A stretch of 64,000 bases of DNA from Gerris lacustris. Lineage: Eukaryota > Arthropoda > Insecta > Hemiptera > Gerridae. The position numbers were made by a program, and so were the translations under genes. Shown here piece by piece: positions 50,895-62,847 of the stretch. The stretch lies in NCBI GenBank assembly GCA_951217055.1, contig OX578280.1:47805882-47869881 (forward strand), read 5' to 3'. Position 1 is the first letter of the stretch. Each line of letters starts with the position of its first letter. The notes below the pieces were generated by a model. The model was given only the letters and a program-made list of their open reading frames with translations, was not told the origin of the DNA and searched no databases.

Positions 50895-52644
50895 GAACTT
50901 CAAACCTTTCGTGACACGGATTTCACAGGAAAACCAAGCTGTTTATTAGACTAAAGGTTGTTTGATGTACTATAGAATAAATCTAAGAGTTAATAATAAA
51001 ATCTTGTAATATGGACACTAATATTCCATTTGCATGATATAATTTTGATATTTAGTTTTGGATTCACTGTCACTTTAAAGAAACTATATTAAAATTAAAT
51101 ATTTATTAACGAAATCAAATATCAACAAATTCTTAATTTAATATAATAAACTTAGACGCTTATCTACAGACGAGAATAAAAAATAGTTTATTAACAATCC
51201 GTTCTGCAATAACTAAAATTGAAACTTATATATATAAATATGTAAATACTCGTACATAAATTATAACTAGGGGATGCAATATTTGAAGTTTACTAACAGC
51301 TTAGATATAAAGCTTTCACCCTCATCCTCATAAATAGACCTAATTAACAATCACTATACAAATGTAATTAAAATTCTTCCATTAAAACATTTTATGATCA
51401 TTAAAAACTTAAATATCCGTTAAAGTAATATTAAAGTTCTTTTTGTTTTAAAAGGTTAAAAAATAATAAATTAATAGGCAACGAAGGTGCAGTAAAAACT
51501 ATTTACGAGCGGGTACTGGTCCGAGGCAGCTCTAACGTAATAATAATATATAAACTATATTATATATAAAGGGTGATTAGGAAATTATCTTTATAAATAG
51601 ATTAGAAGATGAGGCAAAGAAGATCTGAATAGTTTCAGATCAGAGTTCAGTACACAACTAGATCTGACTTTTCTCTAAATAGATCTTTACGTTTAGTTAG
51701 ATTCGCTCTAACATAAAATATTTCGTTTTTTTCAACTTAATCTTTGTTAATTGAAATGTACAAGTAAAGAAGTTTTTTATTAAGACAAATTACATGCATA
51801 CCTTTCAGTGTTTAAACAGAAATTTATCATATAATTATACGTATATTTTTTTTAATTTAACGCACACAAGTGAATTTGTAAAAAAGTATTTCATTAAAAA
51901 CGCTTCTTTCACTGGCTTGATTCATCAGAATGTGTACAAACATTTTATCAAATTTTAATTTTAAATGCAGTGTTCTACTACATTAGGGTTTATCTTTTTC
52001 AGCCAAATAATCTAAATAAATTAAATTTAATCTTTACTTTCTCGTTTATACAGAATACATACGGTGTCTCCGAACGATACCACTTCAGGAACTTATATGA
52101 AATTTGACGCTAAAAAAAAGTGATCCTATGAACATGGGAGAACAGCTTCATTCTTTAAAGCTTTACCGAAGTATTGTAAAAATTTATCCTTTAAGTGATA
52201 AAAAACAGGGTTTTGTTTCATAGATCTGGGATTCTGGGATGGTCTCATTCGACGCAGAATTCGATGCTATACTAGGTTTGCATTTGTTCATTTTTATGGT
52301 AAGAAGCTTAGTACTAAGAATTTCAAATATGGACGTTACAAAACGATTGTTTTTAATTAAGTGAAAAAATGTTAATAATTAAGTGAAAATGTTTTTTGGG
52401 AATATCACTAAAACGAAGCTGTTTTCCCGGACCTACATTCATAATAACGTTTTTGTACAGCGTCATATTTCCTTTCAGATCTCGGTGTAGTGAGGTTCCA
52501 TTCGGGGTCTCTGTATATAGAGGAAATATTGTGATGAAAAATCGATTGGATGGATTTACACGTTTAAAGTTTCCTTCTAAAAAAGATGTTTCCAAAAAGG
52601 TGTTTTTTAAAAAAAAAAAATAAAAAAAAAAAAGCCCTTGCAGA
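50895..52644. other. No gene recognised (50895-52644)
   Basis: AT-rich; the opposite-strand frames at 52353-52697 and 52396-52623 shadow each other and lack motifs. Confidence 0.5.
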
Positions 52645-52910
52645 AGCGAGGAACCTAAACTGCTAGGTCGATTTCGTCGATGAAATTTGGCATACATGCT
52701 TAAGACCCTGAGAAAAAAAAATCAAGTAATTTGTCTAAGCTTTAAATTTGGGAGCGTCGCCCCTAAAATAAGTACGAGAAAAAATGTATTTCTCCAAAAC
52801 GGTTGAATAAAAAATTGTATTCTGCAGTCTATTTAAATACAGACAACCAACCAAACCAAGTAATTTTCCCGGGGAAAATCTAGTTTCCGAGATATTGATG
52901 AAATAAATCT
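52645..52910 (+). repeat. Dispersed repeat (family D), direct copy
   Basis: CGAGGAACCTAAACTGC, GGGAGCGTCGCCCC and ATCTAGTTTCCGAGATATTG match the inverted copy at 4240-4510. Confidence 0.5.
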
Positions 52911-53146
52911 TATTTAGCTTATTTAAAATATGACTCCGGAAATTTCAATATTTAAGAATAATATCTTCCTCCTAAAATCATTTGTTTATCTTGTTAAAAT
53001 AGAGATATGTACTTGATATGCCAAAAGTTTGTTTAACCTTGTTGGCAAAGTGGAATGTATCATTGTGTTTAATTGGTAACAAACAGTTAAATAACCTTTT
53101 TTATAACTATAAAAGATCTAAACTTGAAACTCAGTTTTTTTTTATA

Positions 53147-53149
<3 letters not shown>

Positions 53150-53208
<59 letters not shown>
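53150..53208. repeat. (TA)n microsatellite
   Basis: About 29 TA units; a second tract follows within 100 bp. Confidence 0.95.
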
Positions 53209-53209
<1 letters not shown>

Positions 53210-53300
53210 ACACATTGTTTAACGATCGTTAAAACTAAAAATTATTAATTATTTGAAGACAGCTTCATAAAAGATTTATATACACTATACATATATACAT

Positions 53301-53302
<2 letters not shown>

Positions 53303-53385
<83 letters not shown>
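53303..53385. repeat. (TA)n microsatellite
   Basis: About 40 TA units with the approach sequence ATATATACATTACATA. Confidence 0.95.
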
Positions 53386-53389
<4 letters not shown>

Positions 53390-54649
53390 AAAGAATGTAG
53401 AGTGGAGTCTAATTAGCTGCTTTTGTAACAGATGTGGCTCCAAGTTTCAACTCTTCTGTTGGAGTATGGCCTCCCCTCCTTCCACTCCTACGCTAGATTG
53501 CTCTGGAGGAGGAGGTACAGACCCCTCCATACAATACCGTCGGCTCTTCTTTATTCTTTATTTATAACTTTATAATTACTCGACTTCGTTGTATATTCTA
53601 TTATAAAAACAAGAGTGAATTTTCATCTGTACCTACGCTCTGCTTTTCTTTTAGTTGAGGGAAATAATAAATAGAAATAAAATAATAACACAATGAGATC
53701 CTTATAAATCATCCTGTGTGATGAAAAAATAAATAAAAATAAAAGAGAGTGAAAAACACTAAAATGTCGTGAAAGTGAGGTCGCAAAAGAACAATATAAA
53801 CAATTTAGGAGTGTGGACAGCTGTAAACTAGATAATTCAAATATGTAGTAGAATTGGAACACCCTCTTTTCAAATCTTTCTTCTAACCCTTTTTTTCGTT
53901 TTTTTTTCTCAAATGTTCTTCTTCCCCTTCCCATTTAAACGGTTTCTTTTCTTTGTATCAATTCTAAATGTTTAATGACAAAAGAATGAGAAAATAACAA
54001 ACACATCGTTATACAGCAATTCTAATTATTATTCAATGCCAAATTATTACGTTTTAAATATCCTAAAAATATACTAGACAATAGTTTAGTTTTACATGGA
54101 TTTAAAATTATATATCTATTCATAAGTTATATTCTCGTCCTTCGAAAACTAACAGAAATACTAACGCAAAAAACAAAAGTAATAAGTATATGGTAAAAAC
54201 AACCACAATAGCTTAAGAAAGAAATAAACAAGCCTCTTCCACTAATATTTTATTTACAGAAGTAAAGAAACTATTTTTTCTGACGAAGTTTTTTTCTAAC
54301 TTAAAATGTGATTTTTTTCACAAGCTTGTTTTTTTTTTCACCGATGCTAAAGATGGCATGTTTTTAACATAAAGGGCAGTTGCTCATCTTCAAAATACCT
54401 TTAATTAATATTTTCTTTTAAAAATACAATGAAAATATTATTTCCTATAGATTTTTTTTTAACAATCAACATAATTATAAAATATTTTTGATAAAAAAAA
54501 TATACTTGTCATAACAATCTCTATCATATATGGATCTCCATAGCTGATTTTTATTGCCAACCTTTTGATTTTGTACCCTAAAAATTTACTCAAATTTTAT
54601 TAATCCATCAATAATATTATGCTAGTTTACAGTATTTTATTTGATAATA

Positions 54650-54661
54650 GGATTACATGTT
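54650..54661. repeat. Left target-site duplication of the Jockey insertion
   Basis: GGATTACATGTT occurs here and again directly after the poly(A) tail at 56349-56360. The empty site would have read GATAATA, then the duplicated 12-mer, then GTATAATAAATC. Confidence 0.92.
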
Positions 54662-56018
54662 CCTCCCACGCCGTAAAGCTCCAGGTTATGACCTTATTAC
54701 CTCTGAAGTCCTTAAACGTCTCCCAAGAAAAGGTATCATTTTCCTCACGTATATCCTAAATTCTGTTCTCAGAACCACCCACTTTCCCACTCAATGGAAA
54801 TTCGCTACCATTCTCATGATACCAAAACCATCCAAACCTGCTCACCTTCCTACTTCCTACCGACCTATCAGCCTCCTCCCAGTCATGGGTAAAATCCTTG
54901 AAAAACTTCTCCTTCGCCGAATGATTCCTATCCTTAGTCCATACCTTCCTGACCATCAATTTGGTTTCCGCTCCCGTCACTCCACCATCCAGCAATGTCA
55001 TCGCCTCGTCGATGTAATTGCCTCCTCCCTTGAGAAGAAAAAGTATTGTTCAGCTGTCTTCCTTGATGAAGCTCAAGCTTTTGATAGGGTGTGGCATGCT
55101 GGACTGCTTTGGAAACTCAAAAGCATCCTCCCCTTCACATATTATCTCATCCTTAAATCCTTCCTCTCTGATAGATATTTCCGTGTAAGTTTAGGATCTT
55201 CCTTTTCATCCATCTGCCCTGTTAGTGCTGGTGTACCTCAGGGCAGTATCCTAGGACCTCTCCTTTACTCCCTCTATACCCACGACATTCCACAGCATCC
55301 ATTGTCGGTTCTTGCCACCTTCGCGGATGACAAGGCTATCCTCTCTGTTCACAAGAATCCTCAAACTGCATCTGATAATGTACAAAGTCACCTTCTTCTC
55401 CTAGAACCTTGGCTAAGGAAATGGAGGATAAAAATGAACGAACAGAAAAGTGTGCACGTCACCTTCGCTCTTCGCCATAGCACTTGTCCTCCAGTCATCC
55501 TTAACCAAGCTCTTATTCCTCAATCCGATTCAGTCCGATACCTTGGTCTTATCCTTGACAGACGTCTTACTTGGCAACAACACACGAAAACAAAACGAAC
55601 TGACATAACAAGACGATACAAGTTACTGCTCCGTCTTCTTGACCGTAGGTCTAAGCTTTCTCTTAATAACAAGCTTAAAATTTATAATGTAGTCTTAAAA
55701 CCTGCTTGGACCTACGGCCTGGAAGTGTGGGGTAGCACCAAACCTTCCAACTCACGTCGTCTCCAAATCATCCAGTCCAAGATCCTAAGAAAAATCACTG
55801 ATGCTCCATTCTATGTCTCCAACCTCACTCTCCACAATGATCTCAACGTTCCCTTCGTTCGCGATCTATCCATATCCCGATACCACACATTCCATGAATC
55901 CTTATTAGATCATCCTAATCCTTTAGTTCAACTCCTTTCTGCCCAATATATACCAGATAACCCTCCTCGACGCCTAAAGAGACAGTGGCCTAGAGACTTA
56001 TTAAATATACACGTATAA
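54657..56018 (+). CDS. Reverse transcriptase (C-terminal ORF2 part) of Jockey-like LINE
   Basis: A 453-residue open frame covers most of the RT domain and the C-terminal region of a Jockey ORF2. The visible blocks are KAPGYD (7-12), YRPISLLP (68-75), QFGFRSRHST (101-110), motif A FLDEAQAFDRVW (135-146) with catalytic Asp137, motif B SAGVPQGS (190-197), motif C FADD (222-225) with the catalytic Asp pair, and a thumb-like SVRYLGLILDRRLTW block (292-306). The protein would copy element RNA at a nicked target. The ATG at 54657 lies in the target duplication, so the element's own start is lost and this Met is accidental. In motif A the residue after Asp137 is Glu; related elements usually carry a small hydrophobic residue there. 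Full-length ORF2 is roughly twice as long and begins with an endonuclease domain, absent here. Product expression is unlikely. Confidence 0.9.
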   Translation: MFLPRRKAPGYDLITSEVLKRLPRKGIIFLTYILNSVLRTTHFPTQWKFATILMIPKPSKPAHLPTSYRPISLLPVMGKILEKLLLRRMIPILSPYLPDHQFGFRSRHSTIQQCHRLVDVIASSLEKKKYCSAVFLDEAQAFDRVWHAGLLWKLKSILPFTYYLILKSFLSDRYFRVSLGSSFSSICPVSAGVPQGSILGPLLYSLYTHDIPQHPLSVLATFADDKAILSVHKNPQTASDNVQSHLLLLEPWLRKWRIKMNEQKSVHVTFALRHSTCPPVILNQALIPQSDSVRYLGLILDRRLTWQQHTKTKRTDITRRYKLLLRLLDRRSKLSLNNKLKIYNVVLKPAWTYGLEVWGSTKPSNSRRLQIIQSKILRKITDAPFYVSNLTLHNDLNVPFVRDLSISRYHTFHESLLDHPNPLVQLLSAQYIPDNPPRRLKRQWPRDLLNIHV

Positions 56019-56348
56019 ATCTGTAATTATCCTCTATCTGCTATATCTTATTTATATAATTATATAAGTAAATTAATAATTTAGTTTACTTATTATTTCA
56101 TTATTTATTCATTTATTATTTATTTAATTAATTCATTAGTATCTCATTTCTCCTCTATCTACTTTTATTATTTACTTTATAATCTTTTATGTATTTCTCA
56201 CGCCAAAAAGGGGTAGTCACTGGACTACTTCCTTTTACATGTCGAACAAGTCATACAAACTATATTAACTGTAACACTTATAGCATGTTCATAATTGTAG
56301 TTGTGTTAAACAATAAAGAGAGAAAAAAAAAAAAAAAAAAAAAAAAAA
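54662..56348 (+). mobile_element. 5'-truncated Jockey-clade LINE insertion
   Basis: The insertion holds an open reverse transcriptase frame, about 300 bp of 3' UTR, a polyadenylation signal and 26 terminal A residues. It is flanked by a 12-bp perfect target duplication, GGATTACATGTT, at 54650-54661 and 56349-56360. The duplication, poly(A) tail and truncated 5' end are the hallmarks of target-primed reverse transcription. The first ORF, the endonuclease domain and the start of the RT domain are missing, so the copy cannot move by itself. The unbroken frame, exact duplication and pure A tail suggest a recent insertion. Jockey-clade assignment rests on RT motif wording such as the RPISLLP, FDRVW and FADD blocks. 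The clade is typical of arthropods. Confidence 0.93.
56312..56348 (+). promoter_or_regulatory. Polyadenylation signal and poly(A) tail of the Jockey copy
   Basis: AATAAA at 56312-56317 is followed within a few bases by a run of 26 A residues (56323-56348) that ends at the target duplication. This shows that the insertion came from a polyadenylated transcript. Confidence 0.85.
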
Positions 56349-56360
56349 GGATTACATGTT
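56349..56360. repeat. Right target-site duplication of the Jockey insertion
   Basis: An exact copy of the 12-mer at 54650-54661 starts right after the last A of the tail. Confidence 0.92.
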
Positions 56361-58380
56361 GTATAATAAATCATATTATGTAATTCTATTTGGACTCATT
56401 AAACAAACTGGACTTCAAATTATTATGATTTTAATTAAATTTTTAATAAAAGTTAGTTTCACCCAAGTCATCAGTGGATGAACTGATGGCTAACCATTTT
56501 AAAAATTAAATAATTTTCTTATTAACTGGAGCCAATATCCGAGTACAATATCATTTCCAAGATATTGTGCAGGTTGTGTAACCATATTTAGTAGAATTTT
56601 GTTTCTTATATCAGAGTTAAATAACCCTTCTCAATAGTTAAGCTCTTATTATAATAAAAATTAGCTGAAAAAATGCATCTGAAAAAAAAAGAAACTTTTT
56701 TTTTCATTTACATCTCTAATTTTATTGCTGCAAAATGTTCTTAACCTGATAGAGTAGGTAGGGTCAGTTATAGTTGTAGGTAAGCATGTTGCGCCTCAGT
56801 TAAGTGAGTTGCTCGGATTATGTCTAGGAATTAGTTGTGCTTTTGAAGTAATTAAGCCAGTCTATAAATATAATATTAAGTCTCACAGCTGATTTACTCA
56901 CAGACATTAATGTTTGCGCACTTCCAGTCATCTAGAATCATGAAATTTAGCAGGCATACTAACACATTAAATGCCATAAGCGTGATAAATTAGATGATCC
57001 TAGCTGCTTCATAACCATGGGAAAAAAATAAAAGCATGAGTGAAAAATGTACAAAAATGACAACAAATCTAGATTTTTTGCTCAATCATAACTGATGGGA
57101 CACAACAAAAAGTCATAGGACCAAACGTTTAGACCTCTCTAAGCCAGTAACCGCTACTGCAGTCCATATTTTGATACGACTTACCATTTAGCTACAATAA
57201 ACCCCATCAATGAGTCTATACACTTGATTTATAATTTTCGTTTGCCATTCAGGCGTTGCCATTTTTTTATACTCGATGTACATGATTATGTATGAAATGT
57301 AACAAATAATCCTAAGCGTAAGCATGTAAGTACAACTTCCTGCACAATTACCAGGTCCTATAAAAGTACCAGCTTTTAAACAATTAATTGGTATAATGTA
57401 TTTACTATCTACCTTGCAGCTCGACGACCCCAGACTGGCCAAAGGCCAGCTGAGACCGGTGTGTTTTCTTATAAAAAGCGTACCAAAAAATGAACTGCTT
57501 TTTACTATTTATACTTAAAAAGAAGAATTAGGGTGCCCTAGATATAGCCTAATATACCTTTGATAAACAACGTGGGATGTTAGTTCAAAACTTACTTGTT
57601 GAGCTCAGTCGCAACTATTCTAAAACCGGATGTTAATCAAAGAGATTTCACCGTTAACTTTAAATCCTGCTTAGAGAAACTAAGTTGTTGACAAGTTCTA
57701 GCGTCTTATTAGAAGATGAAGAGAAGGAGAAACTTAGAGCCATGGATTACTTATCGACCTCCAAGTCTAACTCTATGATGTAAGTTTCCGACGCTGATTA
57801 GGTTTAAAGTTACGTTTAAAGTCTGGAATCCTATATATAATTCAGAAAAGGAATCATTTAGACAATACTATTGAAGACTACAATTCCGAATCTATCTAAT
57901 GGTTTTTTCCATTATTATTAAATTAATATTAAAATTGAATTACATTTTTAAAAACTCTTAATGAAGGGATCAGCCATCCCATAAGTACTTCAAGGCAGCA
58001 AGTTATCAGTTATTAATAACTATAATTAAAGCGTAACCTAAATAGGTTTGTATTAAAATGCAATGGATTGCGACGCGGATGTAAAATTTGTAGAATTAAC
58101 TACATATTTTAAACAATTTAATAGTTTAAAATTAATTTAATATAACTGTTAAAACTTAAAAGATGCATCATCAATTATATTACAAAAATCGGGTTTGTTA
58201 CTGACACCACGTAAGCCGTTTATTGTATAGAAGTATGCCGGAATGGCAATAATAATACCTTAGAATTTTGACTCTGGTCACTATAAATATATTGTTTGTT
58301 CACAAGAGATTGAAAGTATTAAATAGGTAGTTATACGATATTCATGATTATAAATAAAGCCAAATTGTTGTTAAAAGAGG
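56361..58380. other. No gene recognised (56361-58380)
   Basis: AT-rich; the 84-codon minus frame at 57188-57442 shows no known motif. Confidence 0.55.
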
Positions 58381-58440
58381 AAGAAAAAGATAAAAATACA
58401 CTTACAGTTGCCAGGAATCGAACCATGGATCCTTTTCTAA
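58381..58440 (-). repeat. tRNA-derived 3' half (B box), possible SINE fragment
   Basis: On the minus strand GGTTCGATTCC (58413-58423) is a perfect pol III B box within a T-arm-like context. No D arm or A box at proper spacing is seen. A tandem repeat starts just beside it. Confidence 0.4.
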
Positions 58441-58443
58441 CTA

Positions 58444-58665
58444 TACCTCTAAAAACCTCGAATTCTCGAATCACCTCTAACAACCTTGAATCACTGTTAA
58501 TGTTTTAATCACATTAACGACCTCTAATTACCTTTAACCACCTATAACAATTTCGAACCACTACTAACAACCTTGAGTCGCCTCTAACAACCTCTAAACA
58601 CTTTTAACATCCTTAAACCACCTCTAACATCTTCTAATCACCTCCAACAACCTTTAACTACGGAC
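58444..58665 (+). repeat. Minisatellite with 20-bp period
   Basis: Units are variants of CCTCTAACAACCTTGAATCA. The right half holds at least five exact 20-mers in register (from about 58560), while the left half contains length variants. The strand is strongly G-poor. Confidence 0.72.
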
Positions 58666-59265
58666 ATGCCCGAATAAATATATAAATCCCAATTATTTTT
58701 GGAACAATTAATGGGTTGAAGCTTTCCTTCGCAAACATGTGCAGTATACATATGTCCCACGATAGAGTACTGAAGAGGAATAATTTGTTCTTTATAAAAT
58801 CTCCTGATGTTCTAAAACCAATAAATTCCTCCAATTCTTATATTACTTTAACCAACGACCAAGAGTAATCTACAGTTATTTTTTACAGTATCGAAAAATA
58901 ATATTTAAATAAGTGGTTCAGAATTGCAAAATACTCGTTGATATTGAATTATTGTTTACTTTCAAACTACTACTGAATTATAGTTACTTTTTAAATATTT
59001 AATTTTAGTTTGTATATAAAGTATTAAAATTTAGTTTATAATCTGGAAATAAACAATAGACTAACACCAACAAATAGTTCACAATTAATTTAATAACAAT
59101 CAAATATGGACTTCGTAGTAGAAGTATACGAAATAGAAAATGTATGCAGGTTTACGGATAATTGCGTAGATATTGCGCCAATATTCTTTTGCAGCGCGAT
59201 TAAAATGCTTATATAGAATTTATAAATAGAGTTAAAATTTGTGCAGTTGTGAGCAGCAATATACA
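58666..59265. other. No gene recognised (58666-59265)
   Basis: AT-rich, featureless spacer between the minisatellite and the foldback element. Confidence 0.55.
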
Positions 59266-59588
59266 TAGTAATGATATATTTTTCTTAGGTCTTCAGGGGT
59301 TAATAAAAACACTTTTTTCTATATAATAAAAAAAAGGTGATATTTCATCCCTAAATTTAAAGTCAGTTGATTGAGCTCTTTTGACTCACATCAGGTTTTT
59401 AACCCTGATGAAGTATGTTGTTAGACTTTTTACCAATTTACTGGTAAAGAATATTTCAAAATGAAACTTTGACAGGAAAACAAGGTTTGAAGATATCCCA
59501 ATTTAGGGATGAAATATCACCCTTTTTTTATTATATAGAAAAAAGTGTTTTTATTAACCCCTGAAGACCCAAGAAAAATATATTACTA
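59266..59588. mobile_element. Foldback element with about 86-bp inverted arms
   Basis: The left arm (about 59266-59357) and right arm (about 59501-59588) are inverted copies that differ by only a few bases. Shared words include GGTCTTCAGGGGTTAAT, ACTTTTTTCTATATAATA and GTGATATTTCATCCCTAAAT. The centre of about 145 bp includes a small CATCAGG/CCTGATG hairpin. A transcript across it would form a long double-stranded stem. The boundaries and superfamily are uncertain. Confidence 0.8.
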
Positions 59589-59887
59589 AATATAAAGGGG
59601 ACTGCAAAATAAAAATGCATAGTAATGTTACAATATTCTTTTAAACACTGTAAAGGCTTTTGTGTTATTTGTTTTTAAAAATTATTATAATTACTTATTG
59701 TGGAACTTAACAAAAATTTAGTTATTTTCTTGAACTAGCTTGTTATTAATTTTATGTGTAATCCATTTTATTATAATTTCAGAAAATAAACTAAAATTAT
59801 TAAATATCAAAACGTATTATGCAATTAAAAACGTATTATTGCTGAACCACTTTTATAAATATTTTTTTCGATATAACGGTACATTAC

Positions 59888-61184
59888 AACAGGGGAATTA
59901 CCTTGTTAAGTGCGGCGTACTAAGTCTTTTCTCGTATTCTAGCAGGACGGCTAACCCCGATCATGGAAAATGTGGTAGGGGAGTATCAGAGTGGTTTCCG
60001 AAGGAACAGATCCACGATGGACCAAATATTCACCAACCGCCAAGCTCAGGAGAAGTGCCACGAATTTAATATAGACTTGCATTATCTTTTCATTGATTTT
60101 TGACAAGCATATGATAGAGTAAAAAGAAGTTCACTGTATCAAGCAATGTAAGATTAAGGAGTTCATCCAAAATTAATTAGGCTGACTAGGATCACACTGG
60201 AAGGATCGAAAAGTAAAATGAAGATTGAAGGAATGCTATCTAGAGTCTAGAGAGTTTCCTATTAACTCTGGAGCGAGACAATGAGATGTGACTTCGACAG
60301 TCCTGTTCAACCTGATCCTAGAAAAGACTGTGAGGACAGTGCAGTTTAACCCAGGAGGTACGATATTCAACAGAATGATGCAGCACTTGGCATACGCGGA
60401 TGATAACGACCTGATGCTACCAACAGCTAAAGCAGGGAGCAGGAGCTAAAGGGTTAGAAATAAGCAGATCAAAAACTAAAAATATATGATAGCATCAAGG
60501 AAAGCTCTCGCCCCTGAACCAACTGTAACCCTAGATGGAGATGAGTTTGAGAGATGTAATTCTTTCAAGTATCTTGGATCAGTGTTTACATGCGACAACA
60601 GCTTCACTGAAGAAATAAAAGCGAGATTAGCAGCAGGAAACAAATGCTATTACTCCCTACTCCCTACTTTCGAAGCTCAAATATAAGCAAAAATACTAAG
60701 GTCCTTGTGTACGCTACAGTAGTCCGCCCTGTAGTAACGTATGCTTCTGAAACTTGGACCTTAACTGCTACAGGAGAAGAAATGCTCAGAAGATGGGAAA
60801 AGATCCTGAGAAAAATATTTGGCGCTGCTTGCAATAATGGTGAATGGAGAATTTGAACTAATGCTGAGCTCAAAACTCTATAAAAAGCCTGATATTGAAA
60901 ATGAGGTTAAGGCGGGAAGACTAATGTGGCTGGGCCACGTACAACGAATGCCTGTGGAAAGATGCCCTCGAAGGGTGTTCAATGGACAACCAGGAGGCAG
61001 AAGAAGTCGTGGTAGGCCAAGAAAAAGATGGGAAGAAGACATAGAGGAGGATCTAAGATCTGAGAAAGCTTAGAGTCCGCGGCTGGAGAAGACGGGCTCT
61101 AGACAGAGATGATTGGAAGCATGTTGTTGAACAGGCCAGAGCCCTTAACGGGCTGTAAGTGCCATCTAGTAAGTTGTAAGTAAG
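59888..61184 (+). pseudogene. RTE-like endonuclease-reverse transcriptase remnant, multiply frameshifted
   Basis: Translated in changing frames, this stretch reads as one RT C-terminal half. It starts with NRGITLLSAAY (from about 59889), then RLTPIMENVVGEYQSGFRR, RSTMDQIF and HYLFIDF-stop-QAYDRV (motif A, one TGA). Motif C YADD is near 60398-60409, FKYLGSVFT near 60565, VRPVVTYASETWTL near 60722, and RLMWLGHVQRMP near 60919. The frame ends at DWKHVVEQARALNGL with TAA at 61156-61158. At least four frameshifts and several stops make it inactive; a duplicated CTCCCTACT near 60655 is one cause. After the stop comes only a short TAAG-like tail (61168-61184) with no poly(A), which fits the very short repeat-ended 3' UTR of RTE elements. 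The 5' part is missing. Confidence 0.85.
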
Positions 61185-62847
61185 GTACTTTACTTTTGGT
61201 CATTTTTTTAAAAATTGAACACCTTGAACAAAAAATCAATACAATGATATACATTTAGTGGTTTCAGAACATGCAGAAGTTTTTTAAAGAATGACATTTT
61301 CTCGAAAACGCACTAATAAACTAAGTTTCTAAAGATAAAATAAGTTACTTAAAAAACTACATAATGTGTTATAAATTATTAGTTGATTGAGAAACTTAAT
61401 TTTGGATTTTGAATTACACATCTACAATGAATAGCCGCTATCACACATTGGAGAAAAATACATTGAGGATCTAATTAAGACATTTTTAGGTAATTAATGA
61501 AAATACATTCCTGGTTTGTTTATAGTCATGGATTGGCATTAATGACAACTTTCATTAGAGCCGAAATATAGGCAATTAAAAAAGTATTGACTATTAAAAA
61601 ATTATTGACCATTGAAAACATATTCACCATAAGATTAACAAAGTATTGATCACAATAATGACAAAATATTGACCATAAAAATACACTCCCATCCTGCGAA
61701 ACAAAAGTAATTTTCAACAAATTCATTTATATCAAAAACCTTGCCTACCTTTCTTATACGAATAACTTAAAAAATGAGTGTCTTATTCATATTTACTTGT
61801 CGGATTTTGTGGATTAATGGTTTGATAAAAAAAAAAAAAAAAAAAAAAAAAATGGAGAAGAACATGGCCAAGACTTTATATTCCACGCTTTTTAAATATA
61901 TATAATATTTATATTCACAATATTTACATAACAGTTTATCTTATTTCTCAAAAAATTCTTCATTTTTGTGTGACAGGCATTTTAAAAATGAATCCACTCA
62001 TGTGCAAAATTGGCTTTTTCAGCTTTTTTGCGACCTTTGCAAATTATTATTCCTATATTGAAGAAATTATCTTTCATTCAACAAGTCAACTATTTAAGAC
62101 GTTCATCCTTTTTTGTATTAAGTGTTCTTTTCAGAGTTAGAGCTTCTTGAATGGCCTTGGTTCTTTTCTCGTTCTTTAGCCACGACATAAAAGGAAATTA
62201 CTCCTCATCGAGTTAAAGATGTCGGGAAAACTTTAAGCCGTTCATCGTTTTAACTGTTCTCGAACAACTATAACTCCTTCATGGTTGATCTCTACAATAC
62301 AGAAATTGGCTTCTCCTCCGACGCATTCATCCCAACCAACTTTATAGAGTAATATAATTGAGGTATTTAAGTGAAAACTTAGTCATGGCAACGAAGCTAC
62401 CCAACTCTGCTTAATTCAGATAAATGGCTCAAGACAACTATTTCAGTTCTTGAGATGAGGATGGTTTTTACTCGGTTCCAAGGTACACCCTGGAGAGTCA
62501 CAAAGTACTTTGTTATGCCTTTATCGACTCCAACACGGGTACTTAATTTTTAATGTTTATTCCATACCCTTACATCAACTTCAAAAGGTCTATAATATTT
62601 AAGAACAACGCGTAAAGTAAACAAAGCTTCTAAATTTATGTTTGAAAGCGACGGTTAAACTTTCCTACACTTGTAAATTAGTAACAAAATGATTATTTTA
62701 TTTATAAAAACTAAACACATATTCAGTATTAATAGATTTTATAGATTTTTTTTAAATTTTTTATTTAATAGATATTCTACTTCAACAATTTACTACTAGA
62801 TTCCTATTTAATAAGAAACATTATTAAAATAAATGTTTGTCTTATAT
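61185..62847. other. No gene recognised (61185-62847)
   Basis: AT-rich with a 23-A run near 61829-61851. In 61530-61690 the words TTAAAAAAGTATTGAC / CAAAATATTGACCAT recur loosely, giving a short Asn/Met/Val-rich minus frame. Confidence 0.5.

Larger units (their letters stand above)
52911..54649. other. No gene recognised (52911-54649)
   Basis: Two (TA)n tracts, then a GC-richer patch at 53410-53560 with inverted GGAGGAGG/CCTCC words of unknown origin, then AT-rich DNA up to the Jockey target site. Confidence 0.55.

Noticed and set aside
58444..58665. CRISPR-like array
   Set aside because: The repeats are contiguous 20-bp units without unique spacers, in a eukaryotic context.
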